Shown: piece after piece, positions 20,571-32,777 of the stretch
Layout of the letters: every line of letters starts with the position of its first letter
Numbering within the stretch: the stretch's first letter is position 1
Source: Costus lasius
Lineage: Eukaryota > Streptophyta > Magnoliopsida > Zingiberales > Costaceae
Assembly: GCA_027563935.2 (NCBI GenBank)
Contig: CM050448.1
Coordinates: forward strand, 69,139,843-69,203,842
Direction: 5' to 3'
DNA length: 64,000 bases
The notes under the pieces: generated by a model
The model's database searches: none
The model's input: only the letters and a program-made list of their open reading frames with translations
What the model was told of the DNA's origin: nothing
Position numbers and translations under genes: made by a program

Positions 20571-23500
20571 CTAATGGTTGAGAAACCTCAAACCCATATT
20601 ATTACAGTGCTTCTCATGCTTCTGCTGCGCCAGAGGCTTGGTAAGCGGGTCAGCCAGATTGTCATCTGTATGAACTTTGCAGATTTTGATCTCGCCTCGA
20701 TCAATGATCTCCCGGATCAAGTGAAACCGTCTCTGTATGTGCTTGGACTTCTGGTGCGACCGTGGTTCCTTTGCTTGTGCGATTGCTCCAGTGTTATCAC
20801 AGAAGACAACCAAAGGATCTGCACTCGAAGGAACGACACCAAGTTCTTTCACGAACTTACGAATCCACACTGCCTCCTTGGATGCTTCCGAGGCTGCAAC
20901 ATACTCGGCTTCTGTTGTGGAATCAGCAACAGTTGACTGTTTGAAACTCTTCCACACCACTGCTCCACCATTCAAGCTAAAAACATAGCCTGATTGCGAT
21001 CGGAAATCATCCTGGTCCGACTGGAACGAAGCGTCAGTATATCCTTCTATACTGAGTTCTTCCTGACCACCATATATCAAGAACATATCTTTGGTCCTCC
21101 GCAGATATTTTAAAATGTTCTTGACCGCAATCCAGTGCGCCATACCTGGATTACTTTGGAACCGACTGGTCACGCTTAACCCGTAAGCGACGTCTGGGCG
21201 AGTACACAACATCGCATACATAATGGACCCAATAGCCGAAGCATAAGGCGTATTGTCCATTTCATCTTTCTCAGTCTGTGTTTGTGGACACTGACTCTTC
21301 GAAAGATTCAGACCATGTCTGACTGGAAGATATCCTCGTTTAGAATTCTCTAAATGAAATCTCTCCAGGACTTTATCGATGTAAGTACTCTGGCACAGCC
21401 CGAGAAGCCTCTTAGATCTATCCCTGTAGATCTTCACACCTAATACATAGGCTGCTTCTCCTAGATCTTTCATCTGGAAACATTTCCTTAACCATGCTTT
21501 AACAGCATGCAGTTCAGGAATATCATTTCCAATGATCAAGATGTCATCGACGTAGAGGATTAGGAATGTAATTACGCTCCCACTAAACCTCTTATATACA
21601 AACGGGTCATCTTCGTTCTTGATGAAACCAAACTCAGAGATTGATTCATCAAAACGAATATTCCAGCTTCTAGATGCTTGTTTAAGTCCATAAATGGACT
21701 TCTTTAACTTGCATATTTTATGACGATCTGATGGATTAGTGAAACCCTCAGGTTGTGTCATATACACATCCTCATCCAGATTTCCATTAAGGAAAGCTGT
21801 CTTCACATCCATCTGCCAGATCTCATAATCATAATATGCAGCTATCGCGAAAAGAATCCGAATAGACTTAAACATGGCTACAGGTGAGAAAGTTTCATCA
21901 TAATCTATCCCGTAGATTTGTTTGAAACCTTTCGCCACCAGCCTGCCTTTATAGGTAACCACGTTACCATCCATGTCAACCTTCTTCTTGAAGATCCATT
22001 TACAGCCTATAGGTATTACTCCCGGAGGCGGATCAACCAAATCCCAGACTTGGTTATCTGACATGGAGTCCATCTCGGCTCGCATAGCTTCAAGCCATCT
22101 AGCTGACTCCGGTCCACTGACCGCATCCGCATATGTGAGGGGTTCATCATTATCAATGATGTAGACTCCGTCATAGTGCTCAGGCTGTCGACGGATCCTT
22201 CCCGATCTTCGCGGTTCCCGTGATATTTGAGCCTCAGGTTGTTCGACAACCTGTTCTACCGGCTCAGGCACATCCAACTGTGCTTGACTACTTTGTCCTT
22301 CTTCTGGAATCTCATCCAGCTTTATTTCTCTCCCACTGGCCTCTTGCAGAAGAAACTCCTTCTCAAGAAATATGGCCGTCCGAGCAACAAATACTTTGTT
22401 CTCTTTGGGATCGTAGAAATAATAACCCTTAGTTTCCTTAGGGTAACCGACAAATATACATTTCTCAGATCTGCTCTCCAGCTTCCCAGAGGCGAGCTTT
22501 TTGACATAAGCCTCGCAACCCCAGATCCTGATAAATGTCAAGCTTGGCTGTTTCCTATACCATAACTCATATGGTGTCTTAGAAACTGCCTTGGATGGCA
22601 CTCGGTTTAGTACCTTTGCAGCTGTTTCCAGTGCAAAACCCCAAAAGGAATACGGTAGAGTAGCCTGACTCATCATAGAACGAACCATATCAAGTAACGT
22701 TCTATTTCTCCTCTCGGACACACCATTCCATTGCGGTGTTCCTGGCGGAGTGAGCTGTGAGATAATCCCACACTCCTTCAGATAGTCAGTAAACGCATGA
22801 CTTAGGTATTCACCACCTCGATCAGAATGAAGTGCCTTGATATTTCGGCCTAGCTGATTCTGTACTTCATTTTTGAACTCTTTGAACTTGTCAAAAGATT
22901 CACTCTTATGTCTCATCAAATAGACATATCCATACCTACTGAAATCATCAGTAAAGGTAATGAAGTAATGATAGCCACCTCTGGCATGTTTACTAAAAGG
23001 CCCACACACATCACTGTGTATAAGGTCAAGTAAACCTGAAGCCCTTTGACCTTTGTTAGGAAAAGGTGACTTCGTCATTTTACCCATTAAACAAGCTTTG
23101 CATGTATCAATCTCCTCATAGGAGAATGATCCCAGCAGTCCATGATCATGCAACCGCTTAATGCGCTTCTCGTTAATATGGCCTAAACGACTATGCCATA
23201 GCAAGGTGCTGTCATCAGCATACTTGGCTTTCTTATTATCAATGTTTTGTATAGAATATTCCATGTCCAACATGAATAACCCATTGTTAATTGAACCAGT
23301 TGCATACACAATATTATCATAAGATAAAACACACTTTGAAATCTTGCATTCAAAGGCAAATCCTTTCCTGACAAGAGCAGGAATAGAGATAATATTCTTG
23401 GTAATACTGGGTACAAAATAACAATTGTTTAATTCTAATACAATGCCAGATGGTAAAGAAATGAAATAGTCTCCTACAGCAACAGCAGCAACCCGTGCCC

Positions 23501-24455
23501 CGTTTCCAACTCGTAGGTCTACCTCATGCTGTCCCACCTGCCTTCTTCTCTTGAGTTCCTGTACATTTGAACAAATGTGAACTCCACATGCAGTGTCCAA
23601 CACCCATGATATAGTAAAAGAAGATAACATGACCTCAGTCACATATATACCTGAGCCAGAAGCGATGCTTCCCCTCTTATCTCCTTGGAGCGCTTTACAG
23701 TCCTTTTTCCAGTGACCCAGCTGGCCACAGTGGAAACACCTGTTGTCCTTCGACCGCTTCACCTTCTGTTTCAGCGCCTTACTGTAGTTCTTGACAAGGG
23801 CCTTGCCCTTCTTCCCCTTCTTCTTGTTCCTTGAAGGAACCATTAAGACAGAGGTTGAAGGCTTTCCCTTCAGAGTTTCCTCAGTAGTCAAGAGCATATT
23901 CAACAGCTCTGCCGGAGTACAATCGATTTTGTTCATATTAAAGTTAATGATGAACGCATCGAAAGAAGGCGGAAGAGACTGTAGAATGATGTCTACAGCA
24001 AGCTCCTGGTTAATGGTATGCCCCAGTTTCTCCAGAGCCTCCTTGTGCCCAATCATCTTGAGCACGTGAGCTCCCACTGGGCTCCCTTCAGCCAGTTTGC
24101 TCTGAAAGAAGAGCTTCGTCAGATTATAGCGTTCTGTCCTCGCCTGTGCAGCATACAGCATCTTGAGGTTCGCTATGATCTCTATAGCCGACATATCCTC
24201 ATGCTGACGCTGCAGCGGTGGCGTCATAGACGCTAGCATCAGGCAAGCGACATCAATGCTATCATTGACGTGCTTTTCATAGGCATCCCGAACCGCCCTT
24301 GCGGCGTTCGCAGCGGGTTGAGGTGGCACAGCCGTCTCGAGGACATACAGTTTCCTCTCTGCCTTAAGAACGATCTTAAGGTGTCCGAACCAGTCTGAGA
24401 AGTTTGGCCCAGCAAACTTCTCCCTTTCCAGTAGGGATCGCACATTGAAGCTCAT
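20571..24455 (-). CDS. Copia Gag-Pol polyprotein of D (1294 aa, intact)
   Basis: Same length and domain order as in A: gag, CCHC knuckle (240-253), protease LDTACGVH (D287), integrase HHCC (H421, H426, C452, C455) with D482-D545-E581, RT MDVKTAFLNG and YVDD (968-971), RNase H YTDASF (D1141), TEAEY and FCDN, then DDNLADPLTKPL near the C-terminus. No stop or frameshift. Differences from A include H543 two residues before integrase D545 and R634 in WYRKQPSL; neither is a known catalytic position. The ATG is 17 bases after a CTGCAG in sense, as in all relatives. It encodes capsid, protease, integrase and RT/RNase H as one precursor and could supply A and F in trans. Confidence 0.95.
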   Translation of the reverse strand: MSFNVRSLLEREKFAGPNFSDWFGHLKIVLKAERKLYVLETAVPPQPAANAARAVRDAYEKHVNDSIDVACLMLASMTPPLQRQHEDMSAIEIIANLKMLYAAQARTERYNLTKLFFQSKLAEGSPVGAHVLKMIGHKEALEKLGHTINQELAVDIILQSLPPSFDAFIINFNMNKIDCTPAELLNMLLTTEETLKGKPSTSVLMVPSRNKKKGKKGKALVKNYSKALKQKVKRSKDNRCFHCGQLGHWKKDCKALQGDKRGSIASGSGIYVTEVMLSSFTISWVLDTACGVHICSNVQELKRRRQVGQHEVDLRVGNGARVAAVAVGDYFISLPSGIVLELNNCYFVPSITKNIISIPALVRKGFAFECKISKCVLSYDNIVYATGSINNGLFMLDMEYSIQNIDNKKAKYADDSTLLWHSRLGHINEKRIKRLHDHGLLGSFSYEEIDTCKACLMGKMTKSPFPNKGQRASGLLDLIHSDVCGPFSKHARGGYHYFITFTDDFSRYGYVYLMRHKSESFDKFKEFKNEVQNQLGRNIKALHSDRGGEYLSHAFTDYLKECGIISQLTPPGTPQWNGVSERRNRTLLDMVRSMMSQATLPYSFWGFALETAAKVLNRVPSKAVSKTPYELWYRKQPSLTFIRIWGCEAYVKKLASGKLESRSEKCIFVGYPKETKGYYFYDPKENKVFVARTAIFLEKEFLLQEASGREIKLDEIPEEGQSSQAQLDVPEPVEQVVEQPEAQISREPRRSGRIRRQPEHYDGVYIIDNDEPLTYADAVSGPESARWLEAMRAEMDSMSDNQVWDLVDPPPGVIPIGCKWIFKKKVDMDGNVVTYKGRLVAKGFKQIYGIDYDETFSPVAMFKSIRILFAIAAYYDYEIWQMDVKTAFLNGNLDEDVYMTQPEGFTNPSDRHKICKLKKSIYGLKQASRSWNIRFDESISEFGFIKNEDDPFVYKRFSGSVITFLILYVDDILIIGNDIPELHAVKAWLRKCFQMKDLGEAAYVLGVKIYRDRSKRLLGLCQSTYIDKVLERFHLENSKRGYLPVRHGLNLSKSQCPQTQTEKDEMDNTPYASAIGSIMYAMLCTRPDVAYGLSVTSRFQSNPGMAHWIAVKNILKYLRRTKDMFLIYGGQEELSIEGYTDASFQSDQDDFRSQSGYVFSLNGGAVVWKSFKQSTVADSTTEAEYVAASEASKEAVWIRKFVKELGVVPSSADPLVVFCDNTGAIAQAKEPRSHQKSKHIQRRFHLIREIIDRGEIKICKVHTDDNLADPLTKPLAQQKHEKHCNNMGLRFLNH

Positions 24456-24756
24456 GGTGTTCGTTGCTGCAGGTATCTACAACAATGCAAGAACAGCAAG
24501 GTCAGTATCAATGTTAAGAATCAATCAGGACTTAAGAATGATTCCTTTTTCTCACTATTTTAGCTGACTGTAAAATCCATAAAACAGTCCGAAAGAGTAA
24601 TACTCTTTTAGTGAGATGGGATCCAGATTTCATACTTGGTCTCCGCGTCCCGCTCAGGCGAGATAAGATGCACAGAGATGACAAGCACTAATTTCTGGTA
24701 GGCTGTCCCAGCCAATCGCCAACCCGTGCGATTCCCCTTCATCTGGGCAATCCAGC

Positions 24757-24995
24757 AGACTGTGCCAACTGAGTTGGTACAACACAGTCTCTGATCCCAC
24801 AGATGGCTGCCTCCATGTGCTACCATATGCGCCACATATGTAGCCTACATGGTCAAGCTGACCCGACCTACTCCCTGGACCACCACGTGCTATGCTGAGC
24901 AACGAGAAGCGATAAATCCCTTCTCTGTAACACGCAGGTGTAATCCAGCACCATCTGAAGATAGATGGACGTGCCCACTGAGTGGGTACAACACG
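24757..24995 (-). ncRNA. Twin bulged hairpins in leader of D
   Basis: Hairpins at 24757-24790 and 24970-24995 with the same arms, TTGTA bulges and total span (239 bases) as in A. Confidence 0.6.
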
Positions 24996-26226
24996 GCTCC
25001 AACGATAATCAGAATAGTGAGGTTTCGCGTCAGAAGGCTTACGAGCTTGATATGTTAGCGTTTGGATTTTAACGGTCTTTTATCTTCTTACTATCAGGCA
25101 AATCCTATGGCTATAGCAGAAGATAACTAAACATGCAATTCTAATTATAAGCAATAAGTAGAAAGCATGCAGATCTTATGTGGTAAAAGCCCATAGCCTA
25201 AGTAAGACCTTAAATTATCTTAAGTCTTCACTTGAGCTTCTTGGGACATTTGCATCTCATCTGGTCCAACCCAGGGCCCTAGCTCCAAGAGCACCTCAGG
25301 TGCGCCACCAGCTGAATGCCCCTCTGGGATGTGTGCCTTTGTGCTCTTGTCTAATCAAATACAATTTGATCTATCTAGACAAGTTTGACTCGCAGGTCAA
25401 TTATACAATAGATTAATTAAAAATGTGATTCGCAGATCACAAATTAATTTACAAGTTTAATTCCAGGCACGCAGGCCCCAGCACAGCACACATTTAACAT
25501 GGGCAGCCCACATAAGAATAAATAGACAAGCATCATGGCATCAATCAACATGTGATCCTAAAACAAGAAAATAAAATTTTGAAAACCCCATTGGCATCAA
25601 TTTTAATTTTCTTATGTGTCCTACAACCTTACAATGGTCCATTGATAGGGATCCACTCATCCATCTGGTCAGATCCTCTGCCCTTGCATGCACCGAGTCC
25701 TAACTGACCCGAGTTGACCTAATGGTCAACCATGCATGCGCCAAGGGCTGAACAACCCTCATGAGTTCTGGCAAGCGGGTGTGACCCCGGGCCTAACTCA
25801 TGTGTGTTCACTGGTTGTCTCAACCAGACCTCGCTACACGCCTAAGATGCAATCGACCTATGGCCACCTCATGCTTGCGCACAGGTGCCATCTGGTCGAT
25901 CCATCTAGGCTGTCAGATGGTCTGATCAGACTATTGGATCTACCCTAGAGGTGACTTCAACCCAATCAACCCATCTAAGGGTTTACAGTAGACGCCATTA
26001 GATCTAAATGGAGCGCGCAAGATGTTACAAGTTTTAGGTAAAAACCAACTACAACATGCACAACAACAAAGTAAGAAGCTTTCATCTACATTAGCATGCG
26101 CAACTAGATATATGGTAACAAGCGCAAACATGATGAAACTTCAAGATAGATCTATAACATGCGTTGACATACTCGGATCACAAACAAGCAACATGAAGCA
26201 ATCATATGAATCTACATGAATCCCAA

Positions 26227-26238
26227 GCTCTGATACCA
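26227..26238 (-). other. tRNA-iMet primer-binding site of D
   Basis: Sense TGGTATCAGAGC two bases from the 5' LTR. Confidence 0.9.
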
Positions 26239-26240
26239 AT

Positions 26241-27943
26241 TGTTAGGTCCCCTTCAAGGGGGAGCGCAAGCGGATAAAGCCCCTTTCTAGAGGGGGGCGC
26301 AAATGCAATTTTAGGGGTGTCACCCTCATGATCGCATGTAGATCATATGGTTAACTTATGTATAAGCAAAAGGATCTTTAAAGGGATCATACCAACGCCA
26401 TGAAGTTGGATGTCGGCTTGGAAGAAGAGAGCAACTTTGATCTCCTCCAAAAGTTCACACACAAGGTGAAGATCTCTTACTTCCTTGGCGTCACTTGTGC
26501 TAGCAAGGCACCCAAGGTTCCTTGTCGAATGGAAGGAGATGATGAAAGCTTTCTTGGCCGATCCTTCTTCTCGTCAACCTCTACCACCCGAGAGTTCGAG
26601 TGTCGTCGAGAGCCAAAGGGGAGATGAGCGTTTTTCCAAGCTTGTGATCGAATGTGGAGACATCCATCACTATGGCAAAACCGAAATGCCATAAATGGTA
26701 AATCTTCAACACATGCGTTATGCGTTCACATGAAGTGAACCAAACGCATATCTCATCTCACAAATGAACCAAGCGCTCACATATGAGCCGGTTCAATGTA
26801 GTTGGTCCAATGACCAAACCAAATCAGCCCAAGTATTGGTCCAGACCAAAATAAACCCTAAGGTTCAAGATCTGACCGTTCATCCTTTGATGCTCTTGAT
26901 CTCCCAGATCTAGCATCCACACTCTCGATCAAAGCTTACCGATCTCAAGCCCTAATCAATCAAACATGATCAGACTGGATCTCACTTACAATCAGAGTTT
27001 AATCTCCTTTAAACTGAATCAAAACAATCCAGTCCACCCGATCTGACTCAAGTAAGTCATATCACCAAATTGTGCGACCCTAAGGGTTTCCTTGTCGAAT
27101 GTCGGTAACGATAACTCACGTCATCACAATCAGTGAGGGGTATCTAGCAACACATCACTGTCTCCCGATATAAAGGAAAGAGTCTTCCAAGACTACACCC
27201 AAACCACAGCACAAGTGTGAATCCACTTCACAAGGCATACATGTTTCCTTTGCCACTGGATGTTCTTATTGGACAAGCATGTCAAGCCTGTAACTCCAAT
27301 ACAATGAGCATGATTAGATCAGATGAACATAGTCATCTGGGTATGGCCATACACTATCTCAATCATCTCATACAGGGGGGCCCCTTTAGAACATCACACT
27401 CCTTGAACAAGGAGACGGCAATCCTTTATCTATCACTAGTGTCCTAACCTGACTCATGATCATTATCCAAGATAGTCTATAATCATTATGTTTCAAATGA
27501 TATTGAACTACCTCAAAATAATGACATTCATCATTTAGAAACACAAGTGATCTCAAGTCAGAGGACATGTGCCACTTGTTGCATTCAAGGATTATTCACA
27601 TTGTGACAAACAATTGAATATCCTAGTAGGGTCTGTCCAGTACATCCAATGTACCCATGAGTCTACATCTTATTTCATGCTCGAAGCATCCTATAAGATT
27701 AGCACACATATTAGTCTCAATCATATCAAGGCTGTCTCATGTTCACCAAGATATCTCGACTAAGGACATATGCATGTCAGCCTAGCTGAACAGCTTTGAG
27801 ACATTATTCAGAAGTACACTTATTACAGCAGACAAGGTAGCAACCTGAATAATAACCATGCCTTTATAAACATAAGAGTTTATTACATGATACTTATACA
27901 ATCCCAAGGCCTCAAACATTAGCCTTAAGGGCATACCCCAACA
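26241..27943 (-). repeat. 5' LTR of Copia D
   Basis: 1703 bp. Against the other LTR I see changes at TAAGCGAAAGG/TAAGCAAAAGG, GAGCATTT/GAGCGTTT, GGTAAGTC/GGTAAATC and GACGACAA/GACGGCAA, plus one G fewer near 27375. Confidence 0.95.
27167..27174 (-). promoter_or_regulatory. TATA-like box of Copia D 5' LTR
   Basis: Sense TTTATATC at the conserved LTR position. The role is inferred. Confidence 0.4.
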
Positions 27944-27948
27944 AAGAG

Positions 27949-29307
27949 TTCCCCTTTCTTTTTTTTCTTGTCGAATGAAGATGACAAGAGAGTAATTGGG
28001 CAAATGGCGTTAAGGCTTTCATTCAAGTGATGGCGTTACACTTCCAAATATGGAAGGTTATGAAGCCATGCGACCACTTGAAGAAAAACCGCCCAAAATG
28101 CCTTCAATCCTTGAACCATACGTTCACCCATGTGAACCGGTTCAAGCCAATTAGGTTCAACTCAATTCGGTTCAAAAAACCAAATCAAACCAGCCCAAGC
28201 CATGGTCTAGATCTCTTTGAACCAAATGGTTCAAGATCCAACCGTTCATCTCTGGATGCTCTTGATCTCTCCGATCTAGCATCCACGCTCTCGATCGAAG
28301 CTTACCGATCTCAAGCCCTAATCAATCAAACATGATCAGACCAGATCTCACTTACAATCAGAGTCTAAACTCCTTTAAACTGAATCCAAACAATTCAGTC
28401 CACACGATCTGACTTGAGTAAGCCATGTCATCAAATTGTGCGACCCTAAGGGTTTCCTTTAAATGTCGGTAACGACAACTTACGTTATCACGATCAGTGA
28501 CGGGTATCTAGCAACACATCACTGTCTCCCGATATAAAGGAAAGAGTCTTCCAAGACTACACCCAAATCACAGCACAAGTGTGAATCCATTTCACGAGGC
28601 ATGCATGTTTCCTTTGCCACTGGATGTTCTTATTGGACAAGCATGTCAAGCCTGTAACTCCAATATGATGAGCATGATTAGATCAGATGAACATAGTCAT
28701 CTGGGTATGGCCATACACTTTCTCAATCATCTCATATAGGGGGGCCTTAGAACATCACACTCCTTAAACAAGGAGACGGCAATCCTTTATCTATCACTAG
28801 TGTCCTAACCTGACTCATGATCATTATCCAAGATAGTCTATAACCATTATATTTCAAATCATATTGAACTACCTCAAAACAATGACATTCATCATTTAGA
28901 AACACAAGTGATCTCAAGTCAAAGGACATGTGCCACTTGTAGCATACAAGGATTATTCACATTGTGACAACCAATTGAATATCCTAGAAGGGTCTGTCCA
29001 GTACATCCAATGTACCCATGAGTCTACATCTTATTCCATGCTCGAAGCATCCTATAAGATTAGAACTCATATTAGTCTTAACCATATCAAGGCTGTCTCA
29101 TGTTCACCAAGATATATCGACTAAGGACATTACTGCATGTCAGCCTAGCTGAACAGCTTTGAGACATTATTCAGTAGTACACTTATTACAGCAGACAAGG
29201 TAACAACCTGAACAACAACCATTGCCTTTATAAACTTAAGAGTTTATACAATGATACTATTACAATCCCAAGGCCTCAAACATTAGCCTTAAGGGCATAC
29301 CCCAACA
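27949..29307 (-). repeat. 3' LTR of Copia C, U3-side part
   Basis: 1359 bp resuming after D's AAGAG. With 18510-18846 it gives 1696 bp. Ends CCCCAACA. TATA-like box at 28531-28538. Confidence 0.92.
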
Positions 29308-29324
29308 ATCTCCCACTTGCACTT
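29308..29324 (-). other. Polypurine tract of C
   Basis: Sense AAGTGCAAGTGGGAGAT next to the 3' LTR. Confidence 0.8.
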
Positions 29325-29327
29325 AAT

Positions 29328-32300
29328 CTAATGGTTGAGAAACCTCAAACCCATATTATTACAGTGCTTCTCATGCTTCTGCTGCGCTAGAGGCTTGGTA
29401 AGCGGGTCTGCCAGATTGTCATCTGTATGAACCTTGCATATTTTGATCTCGCCACGATCTATGATCTCCCGGATCAAGTGAAACCGTCTCTGTATGTGCT
29501 TGGACTTCTGGTGCGACCGTGGTTCCTTTGCTTGTGCGATGGCTCCAGTGTTATCACAGAAGATAACCAAAGGATCGACACTCGAAGGAACAACACCAAG
29601 TTCTCTCACGAACTTACGAATCCACACTGCCTCCTTGGATGCTTCCGAGGCTGCAACATACTCGGCTTCTGTTGTGGAATCAGCAACAGTTGACTGTTTG
29701 AAACTCTTCCACACCACTGCTCCACCATTCAAGCTAAAAACATAGCCTGATTGCGATCGGAAATCATCCTGGTCCGACTGGAACGAAGCGTCAGTATATC
29801 CTTCTATACTGAGTTCTTCCTGACCACCATATATCAAGAACATATCTTTGGTCCTCCGCAGATATTTTAAAATGTTCTTGACTGCAATCCAGTGTGCCAG
29901 ACCTGGATTACTTTGGAAACGACTGGTCACGCTTAACCCGTAAGCAACGTCTGGGCGAGTACATAACATCGCATACATAATGGACCCAATAGCCGAAGCA
30001 TAAGGCGTATTGTCCATTTCATCTTTCTCAGTCTGTGTTTGTGGACACTGACTCTTCGAAAGATTCAGACCATGTCTGACTGGAAGATATCCTCTTTTAA
30101 AATTCTCTAAATGGAATCTCTCCAGAACTTTATCGATGTAAGTACTCTGGCATAGCCCGAGAAGCCTCTTCGATCTATCCCTGTAGATCTTCACACCTAA
30201 TACATAGGCTGCTTCTCCTAGATCTTTCATCTGGAAACATTTCCTTAGCCATGCTTTAACAGCATGCATTTCAGGAATATCGTTTCCAATGATTAAGATA
30301 TCATCGACGTAGAGGATTAGGAATGTAATCACGCTCCCACTAAACCTCTTATACACACACGGGTCATCTTCGTTCTTGATGAAACCAAACTCAGAGATTG
30401 ATTCATCAAAACGAATATTCCAGCTTCTTGATGCTTGTTTAAGTCCATAAATGGACTTCTTTAACTTGCATATTTTATGACGATCTGATGGATTAGTGAA
30501 ACCTTCAGGTTGTGTCATATACACATCCTCATTCAGATTTCCATTAAGGAAAGCTGTTTTCACATCCATCTGCCAGATCTCATAATCGTAATATGCTGCT
30601 ATCGCGAAAAGAATCCGAATAGACTTAAACATAGCTACAGGAGAGAAAGTTTCATCATAATCTATCCCGTAGATTTGTTTGAAACCTTTCGCAACTAGCC
30701 TGCCTTTATAGGTAACCACGTTACCATCCATGTCAATCTTCTTCTTGAAGATCCATTTACAGCCTATAGGGATTACTCCCGGAGGTGGATCAACCAAATC
30801 CCAGACTTGGTTATCTGACATGGAGTCTATCTCGGCTCGCATAGCTTCAAGCCATCTAGCTGACTCCGGTCCACTGACCGCATCCGCATAAGTAAGGGGT
30901 TCATCATTATCAATGATGTAGACTCCGTCATAGCGCTCAGGCTGTCTACGGATCCTACCCGATCTTCGCGGTTCCCGTGATATCTGAGCCTCAGGTTGTT
31001 CAATAACCTGATCCACTGGCTCATGCACATCCAACTGTGCTTGACTACTTTGTCCTTCCTCTGGATTCTCATCCAGCTTTATTTCTCTCCCACTGGCCTC
31101 TTGCAGAAGAAACTCCTTCTCAAGAAATATGGCCGTCCGAGCAACAAATACTTTGTTCTCTTTGGGATCGTAGAAATAATAACCCTTAGTTTCCTTAGGG
31201 TAACCGACAAAGATACATTTCTCAGATCTGCTCTCCAGTTTCCCAGAGGCGAGCTTTTTGACATAAGCCTCGCAACCCCAGATCCTGATAAATGTCAAGC
31301 TCGGCTGTTTCCCATACCATAGTTCATATGGCGTCTTTGAAACGGCCTTGGATGGCACTCGGTTTAGTACCTTTGCAGCTGTTTCCAGTGCAAATCCCCA
31401 AAAGGAATATGGAAGAGTAGCCTGACTCATCATAGAACGAACCATATCAAGTAACGTTCTATTTCTCCTCTCGGACACACCATTCCATTGTGGTGTTCCT
31501 GGCGGAGTGAGCTGTGAGATAATCCCACACTCCTTTAGATAGTCAGTAAACTCTCGACTTAGGTATTCTCCACCTCGATCAGAACGAAGTGCCTTGATAT
31601 TTCGGCCTAGCTGATTCTGTACTTCATTTTTGAACTCTTTGAACTTGTCAAAAGATTCACTCTTATGTCTCATAAGATAGACATAACCATACCTACTGAA
31701 ATCATCAGTAAAGGTAATGAAGTACTGATAGCCACCTCTGGCATGTTTACTAAATGGCCCACACACATCACTGTGTATAAGGTCAAGTAAACCTGAAGCC
31801 CTTTGACCTTTGTTAGGAAAAGGAGACTTCGTCATTTTACCCATTAAACAAGCTTTGCATGTATCAATCTCCTCATAGGAGAATGATCCCAGCAGTCCAT
31901 GATCATGCAACCGCTTAATGCGCTTCTTGTTAATATGGCCTAAACGACTATGCCATAACAAGGTGCTGTCTTCAGCATACTTGGCTTTCTTAATATCAAC
32001 ACTTTGTATAGAACTTTCCATGTCCAACATGTATAACCCATTGTTAATTGAACCAGTTGCATAAACAATATTATCTAAAGATAAAACACACTTTGAAATA
32101 TTGCATTCAAAGGCAAATCCTTTCCTGACAAGAGCAGGAATAGAGACAATATTTTTAGTAATACTGGGAACAAAGTAACAACTGTTTAGTTCTAATACAA
32201 TGCCAGATGGTAATGAGATGAAATAGTCTCCTACAGCAACAGCAGCAACCCGTGCCCCGTTTCCAACGCGTAGGTCCACCTCATGCTGTCCCACCTGCCT

Positions 32301-32777
32301 TCTTCTCTTGAGTTCCTGTACATTTGAACAAATGTGAACTCCACATGCAGTGTCCAACACCCATGAAATAGAAGAAGATGATATCATGACCTCAGTCACA
32401 AATATACCTGAGTCAGAAGCGATGCTTCCCCTCTTATCTCCTTGGAGCGCTTTACAGTCCTTTTTCCAGTGACCCAGCTGGCCACAGTGGAAACACCTGT
32501 TGTCCTTCGCCCGCTTCACCTTTTGTTTCAGAGCCTTACTGTAGTTCTTGACAGGGGCCTTGCCCTTCTTCCCCTTCTTCTTGTTCCTCGAAGGAACCAT
32601 CAAGACAGAGGTTGAAGGCTTTCCCTTCAGAGTTTCTTCAGTAGTCAAGAGCATATTGAGCAGCTCTGCCGGAGTACAATCGATCTTGTTCATATTAAAA
32701 TTAATAATGAACGCATCGAAAGAGGGCGGGAGAGACTGCAGAATTATGTCTACAGCAAGCTCCTGGTTGATGGTATG
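29328..32777 (-). pseudogene. Copia Gag-Pol of C, C-terminal part (split by E)
   Basis: Covers residues ~146-1294 of the family polyprotein: end of gag, CCHC knuckle, protease LDTACGVH, integrase HHCC (HSRLGHIN, CKAC) and DDE, RT with MDVKTAFLNG and YVDD, RNase H with YTDASF and TEAEY. The frame stays open past 32777 to 32855, but those ~26 residues (starting MLIVCDVPYL) come from the LTR of E and are not original. The N-terminal part is at 53811-54245, 21 kb away. No stop is seen in the C-derived sequence, so the gene was broken by insertion and not by decay. Confidence 0.93.

Larger units (their letters stand above)
24456..26240 (-). other. 5' leader of Copia D
   Basis: 1.79 kb with the same gag-proximal half as in A (twin hairpins, AAAGAGT hairpin, splice-acceptor-like tract) and a diverged PBS-proximal half. 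It has no tRNA-like module and no 79-bp duplication. Confidence 0.8.
18847..27943 (-). mobile_element. Copia LTR retrotransposon D (complete)
   Basis: 9097 bp, TGTTAGGT...CCCCAACA, with AAGAG duplications at 18842-18846 and 27944-27948. LTRs of 1704 and 1703 bp differ by four substitutions and one G-run indel by eye. The polyprotein frame is open and the catalytic motifs are present. It is inserted in the LTR of its own relative C. It is one of two copies in the window that look potentially autonomous. Confidence 0.96.
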